A DNA stretch of 64,000 nucleotides from Methylobacterium sp. J-090 (GTDB taxonomy: Bacteria; Pseudomonadota; Alphaproteobacteria; Rhizobiales; Beijerinckiaceae). The translations under genes were made by a program, and so were the position numbers. The notes beneath the pieces were generated by a model. The model saw only the letters and a program-made list of their open reading frames with translations, did not search any database and was not told where the DNA came from. Every line of letters starts with the position of its first letter. Within the stretch, counting starts at the first letter, position 1. Where the stretch lies: positions 124,001 to 188,000 of the forward strand of contig NZ_JAKSXV010000098.1 in NCBI RefSeq assembly GCF_022829345.1, read 5' to 3'. Shown here piece by piece: positions 1 through 7,476 of the stretch.

Positions 1-556
1 CGTTCTCCTGCATCAGCGACAGGCAACGCGGGAGGCGTCTCGAAGAGCCTGCGACAGAACCTCCCGTTTCGCGGCGGCTGACTCTGAGGAACCTCGCCAA
101 GATCATCCCGGTCCCGCAGCCGAGCCCGGCTTGACCGGCAGGGGACACCCGGCCCGAGGACGAGAGCCCATGCGGACCGGCGTCGATCTCGGCCGCCAAC
201 GAGTTCTTCAAGGAAATCGACCCTTTGCAGACGGTCGCAAGGTCCGGTTCTGGAGACTCCTGAAACAGATTACTGCCACCGGGTCGGGTGGCAACCGGAC
301 CTTGGCTCTTTGTCCTAACGTTGACGTTCCGCCTCGGATCCGATCTCGCCATGGGAGGCAGGTCGTTGTAGCCTCGATAGGGTCTGCGTAACCCGTAAAA
401 TATGATAGGTTTCTGATTCGATTTGTCCAAATTCAGAGAATGGAAGCAGCCTCGGTTACGCGCGCACTATCGGCTCAAATACCCGTCAAATGATGGAGTA
501 TTTTGCCCTCACACCGCACATAGCGTTGGCAGATTGCCTTACACTGTTGTGGTCCG
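1..556. other. Window margin without a supportable gene
   Basis: No coding region is supported here. Several short open frames cross it, but none has a convincing ribosome binding site, a recognisable motif or the strong third-position GC bias of the neighbouring genes. The last 150 bases are less GC-rich and must contain the promoter of the Crp/Fnr-family gene that begins at 557. I saw no clear FNR-type (TTGAT-N4-ATCAA) half-site pair. Confidence 0.5.
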
Positions 557-1321
557 ATGCAAGATGCACTGATTCGCAAGCTTGAGAGCTACGAGGAACT
601 CACCGACGCTGACCGGAGAGCATTGCGAGCGTTTGTGCCCCGGCTGCGAGAGGTTCCGGCACGAACGGACCTTATCCGGGAAGGCGACATCCCCAGCAAT
701 ATGCATCTTATCCTTGATGGCTTCGCCTGCCGCTACAAGGTGCTGCCGGATGGGCAGCGCCAGATCATGGCCTATTTCATACCGGGCGACTTCTGCGACC
801 TGAACGTGTTCATCCTCGACCAGATGGACCACAACATCGGCACCATCTCGCAGTGCCAAGTCGTAGAGATCCCGCGCAAGTCCATCGATGCGATCACGGC
901 ACAATACCCCACCATCACGCGGGCGTTCTGGTGGTGCGCCCTCGTCGATGAGGCGGTCCTACGCCAATGGCTCGTGAACATGGGTGCGCGCTCGCCGGAC
1001 CAACGCATCGCGCACCTTTTTTGCGAACTGTTGCTGCGTATGGACGTGGTCGGGCGCGTGAAAGACAACAGTTTGCCATTCCCCTTTACCCAGACGGATC
1101 TCGCCGACTCAGTGGGCTTATCGGACGTGCACGTGAGCCGGACCCTCAGGAAGTTGCGCCGGCTTGAGCTCATCACATTGCACCGCCGGGTTCTGACGAT
1201 CCTGGACGCCGAGCAGCTCAAAGCGTACTGCGGGTTCAACCCGAACTACCTCCACCTCAGAAACGCGCGTTGGAGTGGGCGTCGGCAGATGCCCTGGCTG
1301 AACAGAGTTCAAGGGGAATAG
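557..1321 (+). CDS. Crp/Fnr family transcriptional regulator
   Basis: This 254-residue protein has the two-part architecture of Crp/Fnr regulators. An N-terminal cyclic-nucleotide-binding beta-roll fold (about residues 25-140, with the characteristic YFIPGDFCDL stretch) is followed by a C-terminal winged helix-turn-helix (about 155-225; FTQTDLADSVGLSDVHVSRT is the recognition region). The N-terminal cysteine cluster of oxygen-sensing FNR is absent, so an iron-sulfur sensor is unlikely; the effector cannot be told from sequence. Many paralogues of this type occur in Methylobacterium-like genomes. The start is an ATG at 557. A small hypothetical gene begins only three bases after its stop codon, which suggests co-transcription. 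Confidence 0.88.
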   Translation: MQDALIRKLESYEELTDADRRALRAFVPRLREVPARTDLIREGDIPSNMHLILDGFACRYKVLPDGQRQIMAYFIPGDFCDLNVFILDQMDHNIGTISQCQVVEIPRKSIDAITAQYPTITRAFWWCALVDEAVLRQWLVNMGARSPDQRIAHLFCELLLRMDVVGRVKDNSLPFPFTQTDLADSVGLSDVHVSRTLRKLRRLELITLHRRVLTILDAEQLKAYCGFNPNYLHLRNARWSGRRQMPWLNRVQGE

Positions 1322-1324
1322 CAC

Positions 1325-1588
1325 TTGGCAGACCAGGACAACGTCGAAACCCTGGTCTTTCTCCAGCCCATTTCCGTCGAAACGGGAAGCCCTGACCAGG
1401 TGGGCATGCTGGTCATGGCCAACGGGCTCTTGGTGGGCGTCCTGGTTCGCCTCGATGCCCCGGAACACGCGCGGTGTGGGGCTTGGTTCATGGAAGTTGG
1501 ACTAGGCCGGCTCGCGGGCGTGCGAGCCCCTGTGTTCGATACCCTTGACGACGCGACCCGCTGGATGCGGCAGCGCCTCAAGAGTTAA
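1325..1588 (+). CDS. Small hypothetical protein following the Crp/Fnr gene
   Basis: This 87-residue acidic protein begins with a TTG three bases after the stop of the Crp/Fnr-family gene, so the two are probably translated from one message. It has no signal peptide or membrane segment and no motif I recognise. The sequence reads like one compact alpha/beta domain, with a hydrophobic core followed by a C-terminal amphipathic helix (DDATRWMRQRLKS). Its function is unknown; an accessory role to the adjacent regulator is only a guess from position. A start further downstream at an internal ATG is also possible. Confidence 0.55.
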   Translation: MADQDNVETLVFLQPISVETGSPDQVGMLVMANGLLVGVLVRLDAPEHARCGAWFMEVGLGRLAGVRAPVFDTLDDATRWMRQRLKS

Positions 1589-1778
1589 GCGCGGAAAAGC
1601 TAAGACCCAACTTCACTCTGATCTGTCAGAGCATGTTCTACGGCCTTCAGGCCGACCTGAAACAAAACGGCGCAGGCCAATGTCAACATCTCGGGCGTGC
1701 CGAGCCTAGCTGATGACGCATCAGCAGTGTGACATGCATCTGCCATTTTCTGACAATGCACATCATCGTCTCCGATCA

Positions 1779-1824
1779 TTCAATTTTATATTGAATTCGC
1801 TTAAGAATTCGCATTTTAATTGAA
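1779..1824. repeat. 46-bp imperfect palindrome in an AT-rich intergenic region
   Basis: The gap 1589-1950 holds no gene but contains this symmetric element centred on 1801.5. The outer arms are TTCAATT (1779-1785) and AATTGAA (1818-1824). The inner arms are two copies of GAATTC (1793-1798 and 1805-1810), and all share the same centre. The surrounding bases are clearly more AT-rich than the rest of the window. It could be a protein binding site or a hairpin; it lies about 130 bases upstream of the small XRE-tail-like gene at 1951. Confidence 0.55.
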
Positions 1825-1922
1825 CAACTTTTTCGTGAGGCGACGATCTCGTATTCGAAAATCTCTCAGAGCGAATTGCGACGGACCAAACGTTCCTGAT
1901 AGGTATACAAGACATTTGGTTG

Positions 1923-1941
1923 CGCACGATTAAATCGTGCG
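1923..1941. promoter_or_regulatory. 19-bp palindrome just upstream of the small gene at 1951
   Basis: The arms CGCACGATT (1923-1931) and AATCGTGCG (1933-1941) are perfect inverted copies around a single central base. The element ends nine bases before the ATG at 1951, overlapping the position expected for promoter or leader sequence. Its size and symmetry fit a dimeric helix-turn-helix operator. Which protein binds it is unknown. Confidence 0.55.
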
Positions 1942-1950
1942 ATTGGGGTA

Positions 1951-2193
1951 ATGATGATTCCTAAAGATGAAACTGATAACGAACTAGGTTGCACGAAGGA
2001 AATACTGATCCGTCTTTCTCAGGCTCTTGGCTGTGAGGTATCAGAATTCTGGGATCAAGATTTTCAGTCTCATAAATATACTTTTGAATTATTTATGTTA
2101 TGGTCTAAAATTTCAGACGATCAGGACCGTATGAAAGTGTTGGGATTCGTTCGTACGGTCGCGGGCAGATACCCAGACTTAGAGAAGCGCTGA
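1951..2193 (+). CDS. Small XRE-tail-like protein, copy 1
   Basis: This 80-residue protein has no signal peptide. Its core (LIRLSQALGCEVSEFW, then LFMLWSKISDDQDRMKVLGFVRTVAG) resembles the last helix of an XRE/Cro helix-turn-helix domain plus the short C-terminal helical tail that often follows it, but the DNA-binding helices themselves are missing. It is clearly related to the 74-residue protein at 2637-2861: both contain QALGC, an LW pair, a D-R-(M/L)-KVL-FVR block and similar spacing. Codon use is more AT-rich than in neighbouring genes, suggesting acquired DNA. The ATG at 1951 follows a GGGG ribosome-binding stretch and a 19-bp palindrome. Its function is unknown; a truncated regulator or an interaction partner of an XRE protein elsewhere are possibilities. 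Confidence 0.6.
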   Translation: MMIPKDETDNELGCTKEILIRLSQALGCEVSEFWDQDFQSHKYTFELFMLWSKISDDQDRMKVLGFVRTVAGRYPDLEKR

Positions 2194-2231
2194 CGCCCGG
2201 CTTGTTCGCATGATTTGTCGTATGGAAACGC

Positions 2232-2549
2232 TCAGGTCTCTTCTCCGCCCTTACCAGCCGCGCGACCCATATTCACATAATGGATTTCTGTATAAGGATG
2301 CGCTTTGTTTCCAGCGCGTGCTTCCCGCTGTGCAGCTTCCTGGCCAAGTTGCCACAAGAGGGCTCGCATCATAGCGACCATCGCGGGCGTGCCTGTTTTA
2401 ACAACAGCAGCATGAGCCTTGAGGCAGGCATCTACCATCGCGCCGAAATTATCGTCGCTACCCATTCCTGATAGCTCCTCCTCCAGAACGATAAGAAATA
2501 AAACTTCTTTTGGTTGCAATTGGGTGCGCAAGGAAAGTTCTTTTCCCAA
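2232..2549 (-). CDS. Hypothetical protein between the two XRE-tail-like genes
   Basis: This 105-residue minus-strand frame lies between two related plus-strand small genes. The protein has a hydrophobic helix near its start (VLFLIVLEEELSGMG) and a central region rich in alanine and methionine (AMVDACLKAHAAVVKTGTPAMVAMMRALLWQL), so it is probably all-helical and cytoplasmic. I do not recognise a family. A purine-rich stretch precedes the ATG at 2549, and the upstream bases 2550-2636 would be a shared divergent promoter with the gene at 2637. It could be a partner of the flanking small proteins. Confidence 0.5.
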   Translation of the reverse strand: MGKELSLRTQLQPKEVLFLIVLEEELSGMGSDDNFGAMVDACLKAHAAVVKTGTPAMVAMMRALLWQLGQEAAQREARAGNKAHPYTEIHYVNMGRAAGKGGEET

Positions 2550-2636
2550 AAAGCCGTCATTTGATCGTATAAAATGGTGAATTGATCGTTCTAAGACGTT
2601 TTGCTAATATTTTTTGCGCACAACTGAGAGGGTCCG

Positions 2637-2861
2637 ATGTTAGATTTACAGTGCCCTCCAGAGGGCGCGAACACCTCGACATCCACCATTGAAGAGATCG
2701 CCCAAGCCTTAGGTTGTCCAGTCGCGGCGTTTTCCAAGCCGGCGTCGTGTGATCCTGATCAAACGGCCGCACTTTTGCAGCTCTGGGACACGATTGAGGA
2801 CGAACGAGATCGACTGAAGGTGTTGTCCTTCGTTCGACGGATGGCCTCCCTCTTCGCATAA
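2637..2861 (+). CDS. Small XRE-tail-like protein, copy 2
   Basis: This 74-residue protein is a diverged relative of the gene product at 1951-2193. Shared features are the helix ending in AQALGCPVAAF and the C-terminal block LLQLWDTIEDERDRLKVLSF followed by VRR. As in copy 1, the helical tail of an XRE regulator seems to be present without a complete helix-turn-helix. The ATG at 2637 is preceded by a GAGAGGG ribosome-binding site seven bases upstream. Its coding bias is closer to the chromosome average than copy 1. Its function is unknown. Confidence 0.6.
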   Translation: MLDLQCPPEGANTSTSTIEEIAQALGCPVAAFSKPASCDPDQTAALLQLWDTIEDERDRLKVLSFVRRMASLFA

Positions 2862-2947
2862 GTTGCAGTCTGGTCCGGTTCGTCCTCGGGGGGTCTGCTT
2901 AGGGGCTGCGACGGAACTACTGCTTCGAGCCGAAGGGCTAAGTGTCT

Positions 2948-3014
2948 CTCACAAAACTCCAGCTGTACCGTTGGTCTCAGAGTAAGAACCGTCCGGGATC
3001 GGGAGTTTTGTGAG
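2948..3014. repeat. Inverted-repeat element, family 1, copy A
   Basis: CTCACAAAACTCC (2948-2960) and GGAGTTTTGTGAG (3002-3014) are perfect inverted copies separated by 41 bases. A similar element lies at 40187-40247, and both carry GATCGGGAG at the right arm. The element sits in a gap (2862-3281) in which I see no supportable gene. It may be a small palindromic mobile or REP-like unit, or a long-looped hairpin. Confidence 0.6.
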
Positions 3015-3281
3015 GCACTCTAAAGTCCGCTCACCGCCCGGTACGGACCTTCGGGGCGGGTGCCAAGCGTCAGATTTCCACCTCTCCAAGGTAGGATGGC
3101 GCTCGTGTGCCGAGGGTCGCGGCCAAACACCGCCGCAAGAGGGCCGTGTCGAGGAAGCGCGCAGACGCCCTGCGTAAAGGGGCAGGGGCTGCCGCAAGCG
3201 GACGCATCCCGACGCGATCGCCCGGCCTGAATGGAGAGCCCACCGCGTCCACTCGATCCGGAGCAACCAAGCCGAGATCGT

Positions 3282-3947
3282 TTAATGGTCGTGGTCGTGC
3301 GGCTCCGGCAGGGTCAGGCCGAAATGCGCGACGAGGTCCTGGACCTGGGCCGGGCTGAGGTGGCGCGGGTTGAGGTTGCGCAGGAGCAGGTAGAGCTTGG
3401 CCGTCTCCTCGAGTTCCTCCGTGGCGAACACCGCGTTCTCCAGAGTCGTGCCGGCGACCACGGGGCCGTGGTTGGCGAGCAGCACCGAGGCGTAGCGGCC
3501 GGCGAGACCCCGGATCGCGTCGGCCACCGCCGGGTCGCCGGGGCGGTAGTACGGCACCAGGGCGGTCGCCCCCGCCCGCATGAGGTAGTACGGCGTCAGG
3601 GGCGGCAGCACCGCCTTCGGGTCGATCTCCGGCAGCATCGAGACGGCGACCGCGTGGGTCGAATGCAGGTGGACGATGGCGCGGGCGTCAGCCCGGCTGT
3701 CGTACAGGGCGGCATGGAGCGGAATCTCCTTCGTCGGCGCGTGGCCCGAGACGAGGCGGCCCGTGGAATCGAGGTGCGCGAGCGTCGCCGGGTCGAGGAA
3801 GCCGAGCGATGCATTGGTCGGCGTCACCAGCCAGCCGCCGTCGTCGAGGCGGAGCGAAATGTTGCCCGACGAGCCCGGCGTCAGCCCGCGCTCGAACAGG
3901 GAGCGGCCGAACCGGCAGATCTGGTCACGCAATACCGCGTCGCTCAT
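3282..3947 (-). CDS. otnC: 3-oxo-tetronate 4-phosphate decarboxylase (class II aldolase family)
   Basis: This 221-residue protein is a class II aldolase/adducin-family enzyme. Residues expected for metal binding and catalysis are visible: Glu74 in PTKEIPLHAALY, His93 and His95 in VHLHSTH, and His160 in LLANHGP. In the established four-carbon acid-sugar pathway, OtnC decarboxylates 3-oxo-tetronate 4-phosphate to dihydroxyacetone phosphate. The assignment over other members (fuculose-phosphate aldolase, ribulose-phosphate epimerase) rests on the neighbours ltnD, otnI, otnK and denD. The ATG at 3947 is 26 bases after the stop of the LacI-type gene, so both are probably one operon, divergent from the rest of the pathway. 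The C-terminus ends in a histidine-rich tail (HDHDH). Confidence 0.85.
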   Translation of the reverse strand: MSDAVLRDQICRFGRSLFERGLTPGSSGNISLRLDDGGWLVTPTNASLGFLDPATLAHLDSTGRLVSGHAPTKEIPLHAALYDSRADARAIVHLHSTHAVAVSMLPEIDPKAVLPPLTPYYLMRAGATALVPYYRPGDPAVADAIRGLAGRYASVLLANHGPVVAGTTLENAVFATEELEETAKLYLLLRNLNPRHLSPAQVQDLVAHFGLTLPEPHDHDH

Positions 3948-3973
3948 GGGTTGCCTCGTGCGGGTCGAAAAAG

Positions 3974-4990
3974 TCAGGCGGTGGCGCCCGGGATCAGGTC
4001 GTAGCCGAGGTCGATGACCTCGCTGGGGCCGCCGTCCCCGAGGCGCTCCGCCGCCATGGCGCCGATGGCCCGGCGCGGGGTCCGGACCGTCGCGAGTGGC
4101 TGGGGCATGGCGGCGGTGATGTCGAGGGCGTTGAAGCCGAACAGGGCGAGGCGGTCGGGGATCGCGAGACCCGCCGCGAGGCAGTGGAAATAGCCGCCGA
4201 GCGCCATGTCGTCGTTGGAGAAGTAGACCGCGTCGAGGTCGGGCGTCCGGGCGAGCAGCCGGTCGAGGGCGGCCCGCCCGGCGGCGGCCGAGGAGGCGCC
4301 GGGCGCGATCTCGCGGTCGTGGAGCGGCACGCCGGCCTCGGTCAGCGTCTCGGTGAAGCCGGCCAGGCGCTTGCCCGCGCGGAGATCCCGGGTGACGTCG
4401 TGGCCAACATAGCCGATCCGGCGATAGCCGCGCGCGAGCAGGTGCCGGGCGCTGTCGCGGCCCACGGCCCGGTTCGAGAACCCGACGACGATGTCGAGGC
4501 CGGGGCCGTCCGTGTCGATCATCTCGACGATGCGGATGCCGGAGGCCCGCAGGCGCGCGAGCGCGCCGTCCGTGTGCTCCAGGCCGGTGACGATGAGCCC
4601 GGCCGGGCGCCACGACAGCAGAGCGCCGATGAGCGTCTCCTCACGGCCGAGGTCGTAGTCGCTCACCCCGATGACGCTCTGGAAGCCGTCCCGGTCGAGC
4701 ACCGAGGCCGCCCCGCTCAGGAGGTCGGGAAACACCACGTTGGCGAGCGACGGGATGACGATGCCGACGAGCTTGGCCCCCGCCGTGCTCTGCGAGCCGG
4801 CCAGCATGCCGGCGAGGCGGTTCGGCACGTAGCCGAGGCTGGCCACCGCCTCCGCGACGCGCCCTTCCGTCCGCTTCGAGAACGAGCCCTGGTTGCGCAG
4901 GACCCGCGACACCGTGCTCTCGCCGACCCCGGCCAGCCGGGCGACGTCCGCCAGGGTCACGGCGCGGTAGTCGGGATCATGAACGTTCAC
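3974..4990 (-). CDS. LacI family repressor of the erythronate/threonate locus
   Basis: This 338-residue protein begins with a LacI-type helix-turn-helix (about residues 11-33; TLADVARLAGVGESTVSRVL) and a hinge region (YVPNRLAGMLAG). A periplasmic-binding-protein-like effector domain follows. It starts at a GTG (4990), which is the first in-frame start that keeps the whole DNA-binding domain. It is transcribed away from the MFS-ltnD-otnI-otnK-denD genes and just upstream of otnC. The perfect 18-bp palindrome at 5053-5070 lies in the intervening promoter region and has the CG centre typical of LacI-family operators. Repression relieved by a pathway sugar acid is the likely mode; the effector is unknown. 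Confidence 0.88.
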   Translation of the reverse strand: MNVHDPDYRAVTLADVARLAGVGESTVSRVLRNQGSFSKRTEGRVAEAVASLGYVPNRLAGMLAGSQSTAGAKLVGIVIPSLANVVFPDLLSGAASVLDRDGFQSVIGVSDYDLGREETLIGALLSWRPAGLIVTGLEHTDGALARLRASGIRIVEMIDTDGPGLDIVVGFSNRAVGRDSARHLLARGYRRIGYVGHDVTRDLRAGKRLAGFTETLTEAGVPLHDREIAPGASSAAAGRAALDRLLARTPDLDAVYFSNDDMALGGYFHCLAAGLAIPDRLALFGFNALDITAAMPQPLATVRTPRRAIGAMAAERLGDGGPSEVIDLGYDLIPGATA

Positions 4991-5052
4991 GCGGCGCGGT
5001 CCTCATCGTCTTCCGTTCTGCCATAGCAAGGTTAGGCGCGGGCAACAATCAG

Positions 5053-5070
5053 ATTGGCAGCGCTGCCAAT
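5053..5070. promoter_or_regulatory. Probable LacI-family operator
   Basis: ATTGGCAGCGCTGCCAAT is a perfect 18-bp palindrome with a central CG, the usual form of a LacI-family operator. It sits in the 169-bp divergent region between the LacI-type gene (start 4990) and the transporter gene (start 5160). It could therefore control both directions. A second, shorter inverted repeat (GGTGCA, 5124-5129, and TGCACC, 5140-5145) lies just before the ribosome-binding site of the transporter gene. Confidence 0.75.
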
Positions 5071-5159
5071 TTCAGTTATCCAGTGATTCGAGCGCCGACG
5101 GACAGTACGGGGCCGCCCTAAATGGTGCAGCGCAACGATTGCACCGATCGGAGGAAACC

Positions 5160-6476
5160 ATGACGGTGCAGGCTGCTGCCGCGCCGGGCGTCACGACGTC
5201 CGCGCCCGATTTCGTCGACCGGACCTACAGGAAGGTGTTCTGGCGCCTCGTGCCGTTCCTGATGCTCTGCTACATCGTCGCCTATCTCGACCGGGTGAAC
5301 GTCGGCTTCGCCAAGCTGCAGATGTCCCAGGAACTGGGGTTCAGCGAGACGGTCTACGGCCTCGGCGCCGGGCTGTTCTTCATCGGCTACTTCCTGTTCG
5401 AGGTGCCCTCGAACGTGATCCTCCACCGAGTCGGCGCCCGGGTCTGGATCGCCCGCATCATGATCTCCTGGGGGATCATCTCCGCCGGGTTCATGTTCGT
5501 GAACTCGGCGACCACCTTCTACCTCATGCGCTTCCTGCTGGGGCTCGCCGAAGCCGGCTTCTATCCGGGTGTGATCCTCTACACGACGACGTGGTTCCCG
5601 GCCCATCGCCGCGCCCGGGTGATCACCGTGTTCATGGCGGCCATTCCGGTCTCCGGCATCTTCGGAAACCCGCTCTCGGGCTGGATCATGGATACCTTCA
5701 ACGGCGCGCACGGCCTGTCCGGCTGGCAGTGGATGTTCCTCATCGAGGCGGTGCCGGCGGTGCTGGTCGGCCTCGCGGTGTTCTTCTACCTCGACAACCG
5801 CCCGTCCGAGGCGAAGTGGCTCGATCCGGCGGAGCAGCAAGTGATCGAGCGCGACATCGCCGCCGACGGCGCCGGCAAGGAGGCGAGTCCGCACTCCATC
5901 GCCACGGTGTTCCGCAACCGCCAGGTCTGGTTCATGAGCCTGATCTACTTCGCCTTCGTCACGGGCCAGTACGGCCTGACCTTCTGGATGCCGACCATCG
6001 TCAAGGCCTCGGGCGTCCAGGGCAACCTCAACATCGGCCTCGTCAGCGCGATCCCGTTCCTGTTCGCGGTGTTCGTGATGGTGGGGCTCGGCCGCAGCGC
6101 CGACCGGATGCGCGAGCGCCGCTGGCACCTCATCGTCCCGGCGCTCTGCGGCGCCGTCGGCTTCGTGGTGGCGGCGAGCGCCGGCAGCACGGTGATCGCC
6201 ATCGCGGCCCTCGCCGTGGCGGCGGGCGGCGTGCTCACCTGCGCGCCCCTGTTCTGGTCGCTGCCGACCGCCTTCCTCAGCGGCGCCGGGGCCGCCGCCG
6301 GCATTGCGCTCATCAACTCGGTGGGCAACCTCGCGGGCTTCGCCAGCCCCTACATGATCGGCGCCCTGCGCGACCTCACGGGCTCCACCGCCGCAGGCAT
6401 GTACGCGCTGGCCGCCATGCTGGTGATCGGGGCGGCCTGCGTGTTCGCCACGCCGAAGCAGGTGGTCAAGCGCTGA
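5160..6476 (+). CDS. MFS transporter, anion:cation symporter type, probably for tetronic acids
   Basis: This 438-residue protein has about twelve membrane helices and the features of the anion:cation symporter branch of the major facilitator superfamily. These include CYIVAYLDRVNVGFAKLQM in the first helix region and the loop motif around HRVGARVWIARIM. Relatives import sugar acids such as galactonate or glucarate, and phthalate or tartrate. Position as the first gene of the plus-strand pathway operon suggests that D-erythronate and/or L-threonate are imported, but this is inferred. The ATG at 5160 is preceded by a GGAGG ribosome-binding site (5151-5155); the frame extends upstream but that start would overlap the site. 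The next gene, ltnD, follows after 65 bases. Confidence 0.85.
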   Translation: MTVQAAAAPGVTTSAPDFVDRTYRKVFWRLVPFLMLCYIVAYLDRVNVGFAKLQMSQELGFSETVYGLGAGLFFIGYFLFEVPSNVILHRVGARVWIARIMISWGIISAGFMFVNSATTFYLMRFLLGLAEAGFYPGVILYTTTWFPAHRRARVITVFMAAIPVSGIFGNPLSGWIMDTFNGAHGLSGWQWMFLIEAVPAVLVGLAVFFYLDNRPSEAKWLDPAEQQVIERDIAADGAGKEASPHSIATVFRNRQVWFMSLIYFAFVTGQYGLTFWMPTIVKASGVQGNLNIGLVSAIPFLFAVFVMVGLGRSADRMRERRWHLIVPALCGAVGFVVAASAGSTVIAIAALAVAAGGVLTCAPLFWSLPTAFLSGAGAAAGIALINSVGNLAGFASPYMIGALRDLTGSTAAGMYALAAMLVIGAACVFATPKQVVKR

Positions 6477-6541
6477 CGCCGGGGCGGTCGTCCGCCGCCC
6501 CCTTCGACATTTCTTCCGACTCCCCTGCCGACAGGTCTTCG

Positions 6542-7462
6542 ATGAGCATCAACACACCCGGAAAAAACCGCGCGGCGGTGATCGGCCTCGGCTCCATGGG
6601 CGCCGGCATGGCCGGTTCGCTCCTCCGGGCCGGCTTCACCGTCGCGGCCTGCGACGTGAACCCGGACGCGGTGGCGCGCTTCGCCGCCCTGGGCGGTGAG
6701 GCGGCGGCCAGTCCCGCCGCTGCGTCGCGGGGCGCCGACGTGGTGATCTGCGTCGTCGTCAACGCCGCTCAGACCGAGGCCGTCCTGTTCGGGCCGGGCG
6801 GCGCGGCCGAGACCATGGCGCCCGGAGCCGTGTTCGTGTCGTCCGCCACCATGGACCCGGCCATCGCCCGGCGCCTCGGCGCGCGCCTGGAGGAGACGGG
6901 GCGCCACTACCTCGACGCGCCCATGAGCGGCGGGGCGGCCCGCGCGGCCGAAGGCGCGCTCACCTTCCTGGCCTCGGGCACGCCGGCGGCCTTCACCGCC
7001 GCCCGGCCGGCGCTCGACGCCATGGCGGGCACGCTCTACGAACTCGGGGACGCGGCCGGGCAGGGCGCGGCGTTCAAGATGATCAACCAGCTGCTCGCCG
7101 GCGTGCACATCGCCGCCGCCTGCGAGGCCATGAGCTTTGCGGCCAAGCAGGGCCTCGACCTCGCGAAGGTCTACGAGGTGATCACGGCGTCCGCCGGCAA
7201 TTCGTGGATGTTCGAGAACCGGATGCCGCACGTCCTCGACGGCGACTATTCTCCGAAGAGCGCCGTCGACATCTTCGTCAAGGATCTCGGCATCGTGCAG
7301 GACATGGCCCGAACCGAAAGATACCCGGTGCCGGTGGCGGCGGCCGCCCTGCAGATGTTCCTGATGGCGTCCGGCTCCGGCATGGGGCGGGACGACGACG
7401 CGTCGGTCGCCCGCCTCTACGCGCAGGTGGCGGGCGTCGCCCTGCCGACTGCGAAGGCTTGA
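6542..7462 (+). CDS. ltnD: L-threonate dehydrogenase (beta-hydroxyacid dehydrogenase family)
   Basis: This 306-residue protein belongs to the 3-hydroxyisobutyrate/tartronate-semialdehyde reductase family. It has an N-terminal Rossmann motif (GLGSMGAGMA, residues 15-24), the substrate-binding signature DAPMSGGAARA, and the catalytic-lysine region GAAFKMINQLLAG. LtnD oxidises L-threonate at C2 to 2-oxo-tetronate using NAD+. The family alone would also allow 2-hydroxy-3-oxopropionate reductase; the otnI-otnK-otnC context selects LtnD. The frame of this gene is open a long way upstream, but the ATG at 6542 starts exactly at the Rossmann fold and agrees with family length. otnI starts 14 bases after its stop. 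Confidence 0.83.
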   Translation: MSINTPGKNRAAVIGLGSMGAGMAGSLLRAGFTVAACDVNPDAVARFAALGGEAAASPAAASRGADVVICVVVNAAQTEAVLFGPGGAAETMAPGAVFVSSATMDPAIARRLGARLEETGRHYLDAPMSGGAARAAEGALTFLASGTPAAFTAARPALDAMAGTLYELGDAAGQGAAFKMINQLLAGVHIAAACEAMSFAAKQGLDLAKVYEVITASAGNSWMFENRMPHVLDGDYSPKSAVDIFVKDLGIVQDMARTERYPVPVAAAALQMFLMASGSGMGRDDDASVARLYAQVAGVALPTAKA

Positions 7463-7476
7463 GGAGACCGCACCCA

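Noticed and set aside
131..391. Open frame of 86 codons near the left edge
   Set aside because: No ribosome-binding site, motif or biased codon use supports it; a short alternative frame ending near 256 was considered and also dropped.
3107..3358. Plus-strand frame rich in Arg, Lys and Gly before otnC
   Set aside because: It overlaps the otnC 3' end antisense and has no family features.
5591..7462. Very long plus-strand open frame of 623 codons
   Set aside because: It is arginine- and proline-rich out-of-frame translation of the transporter gene that happens to join the true ltnD frame; only the part from 6542 is a gene.
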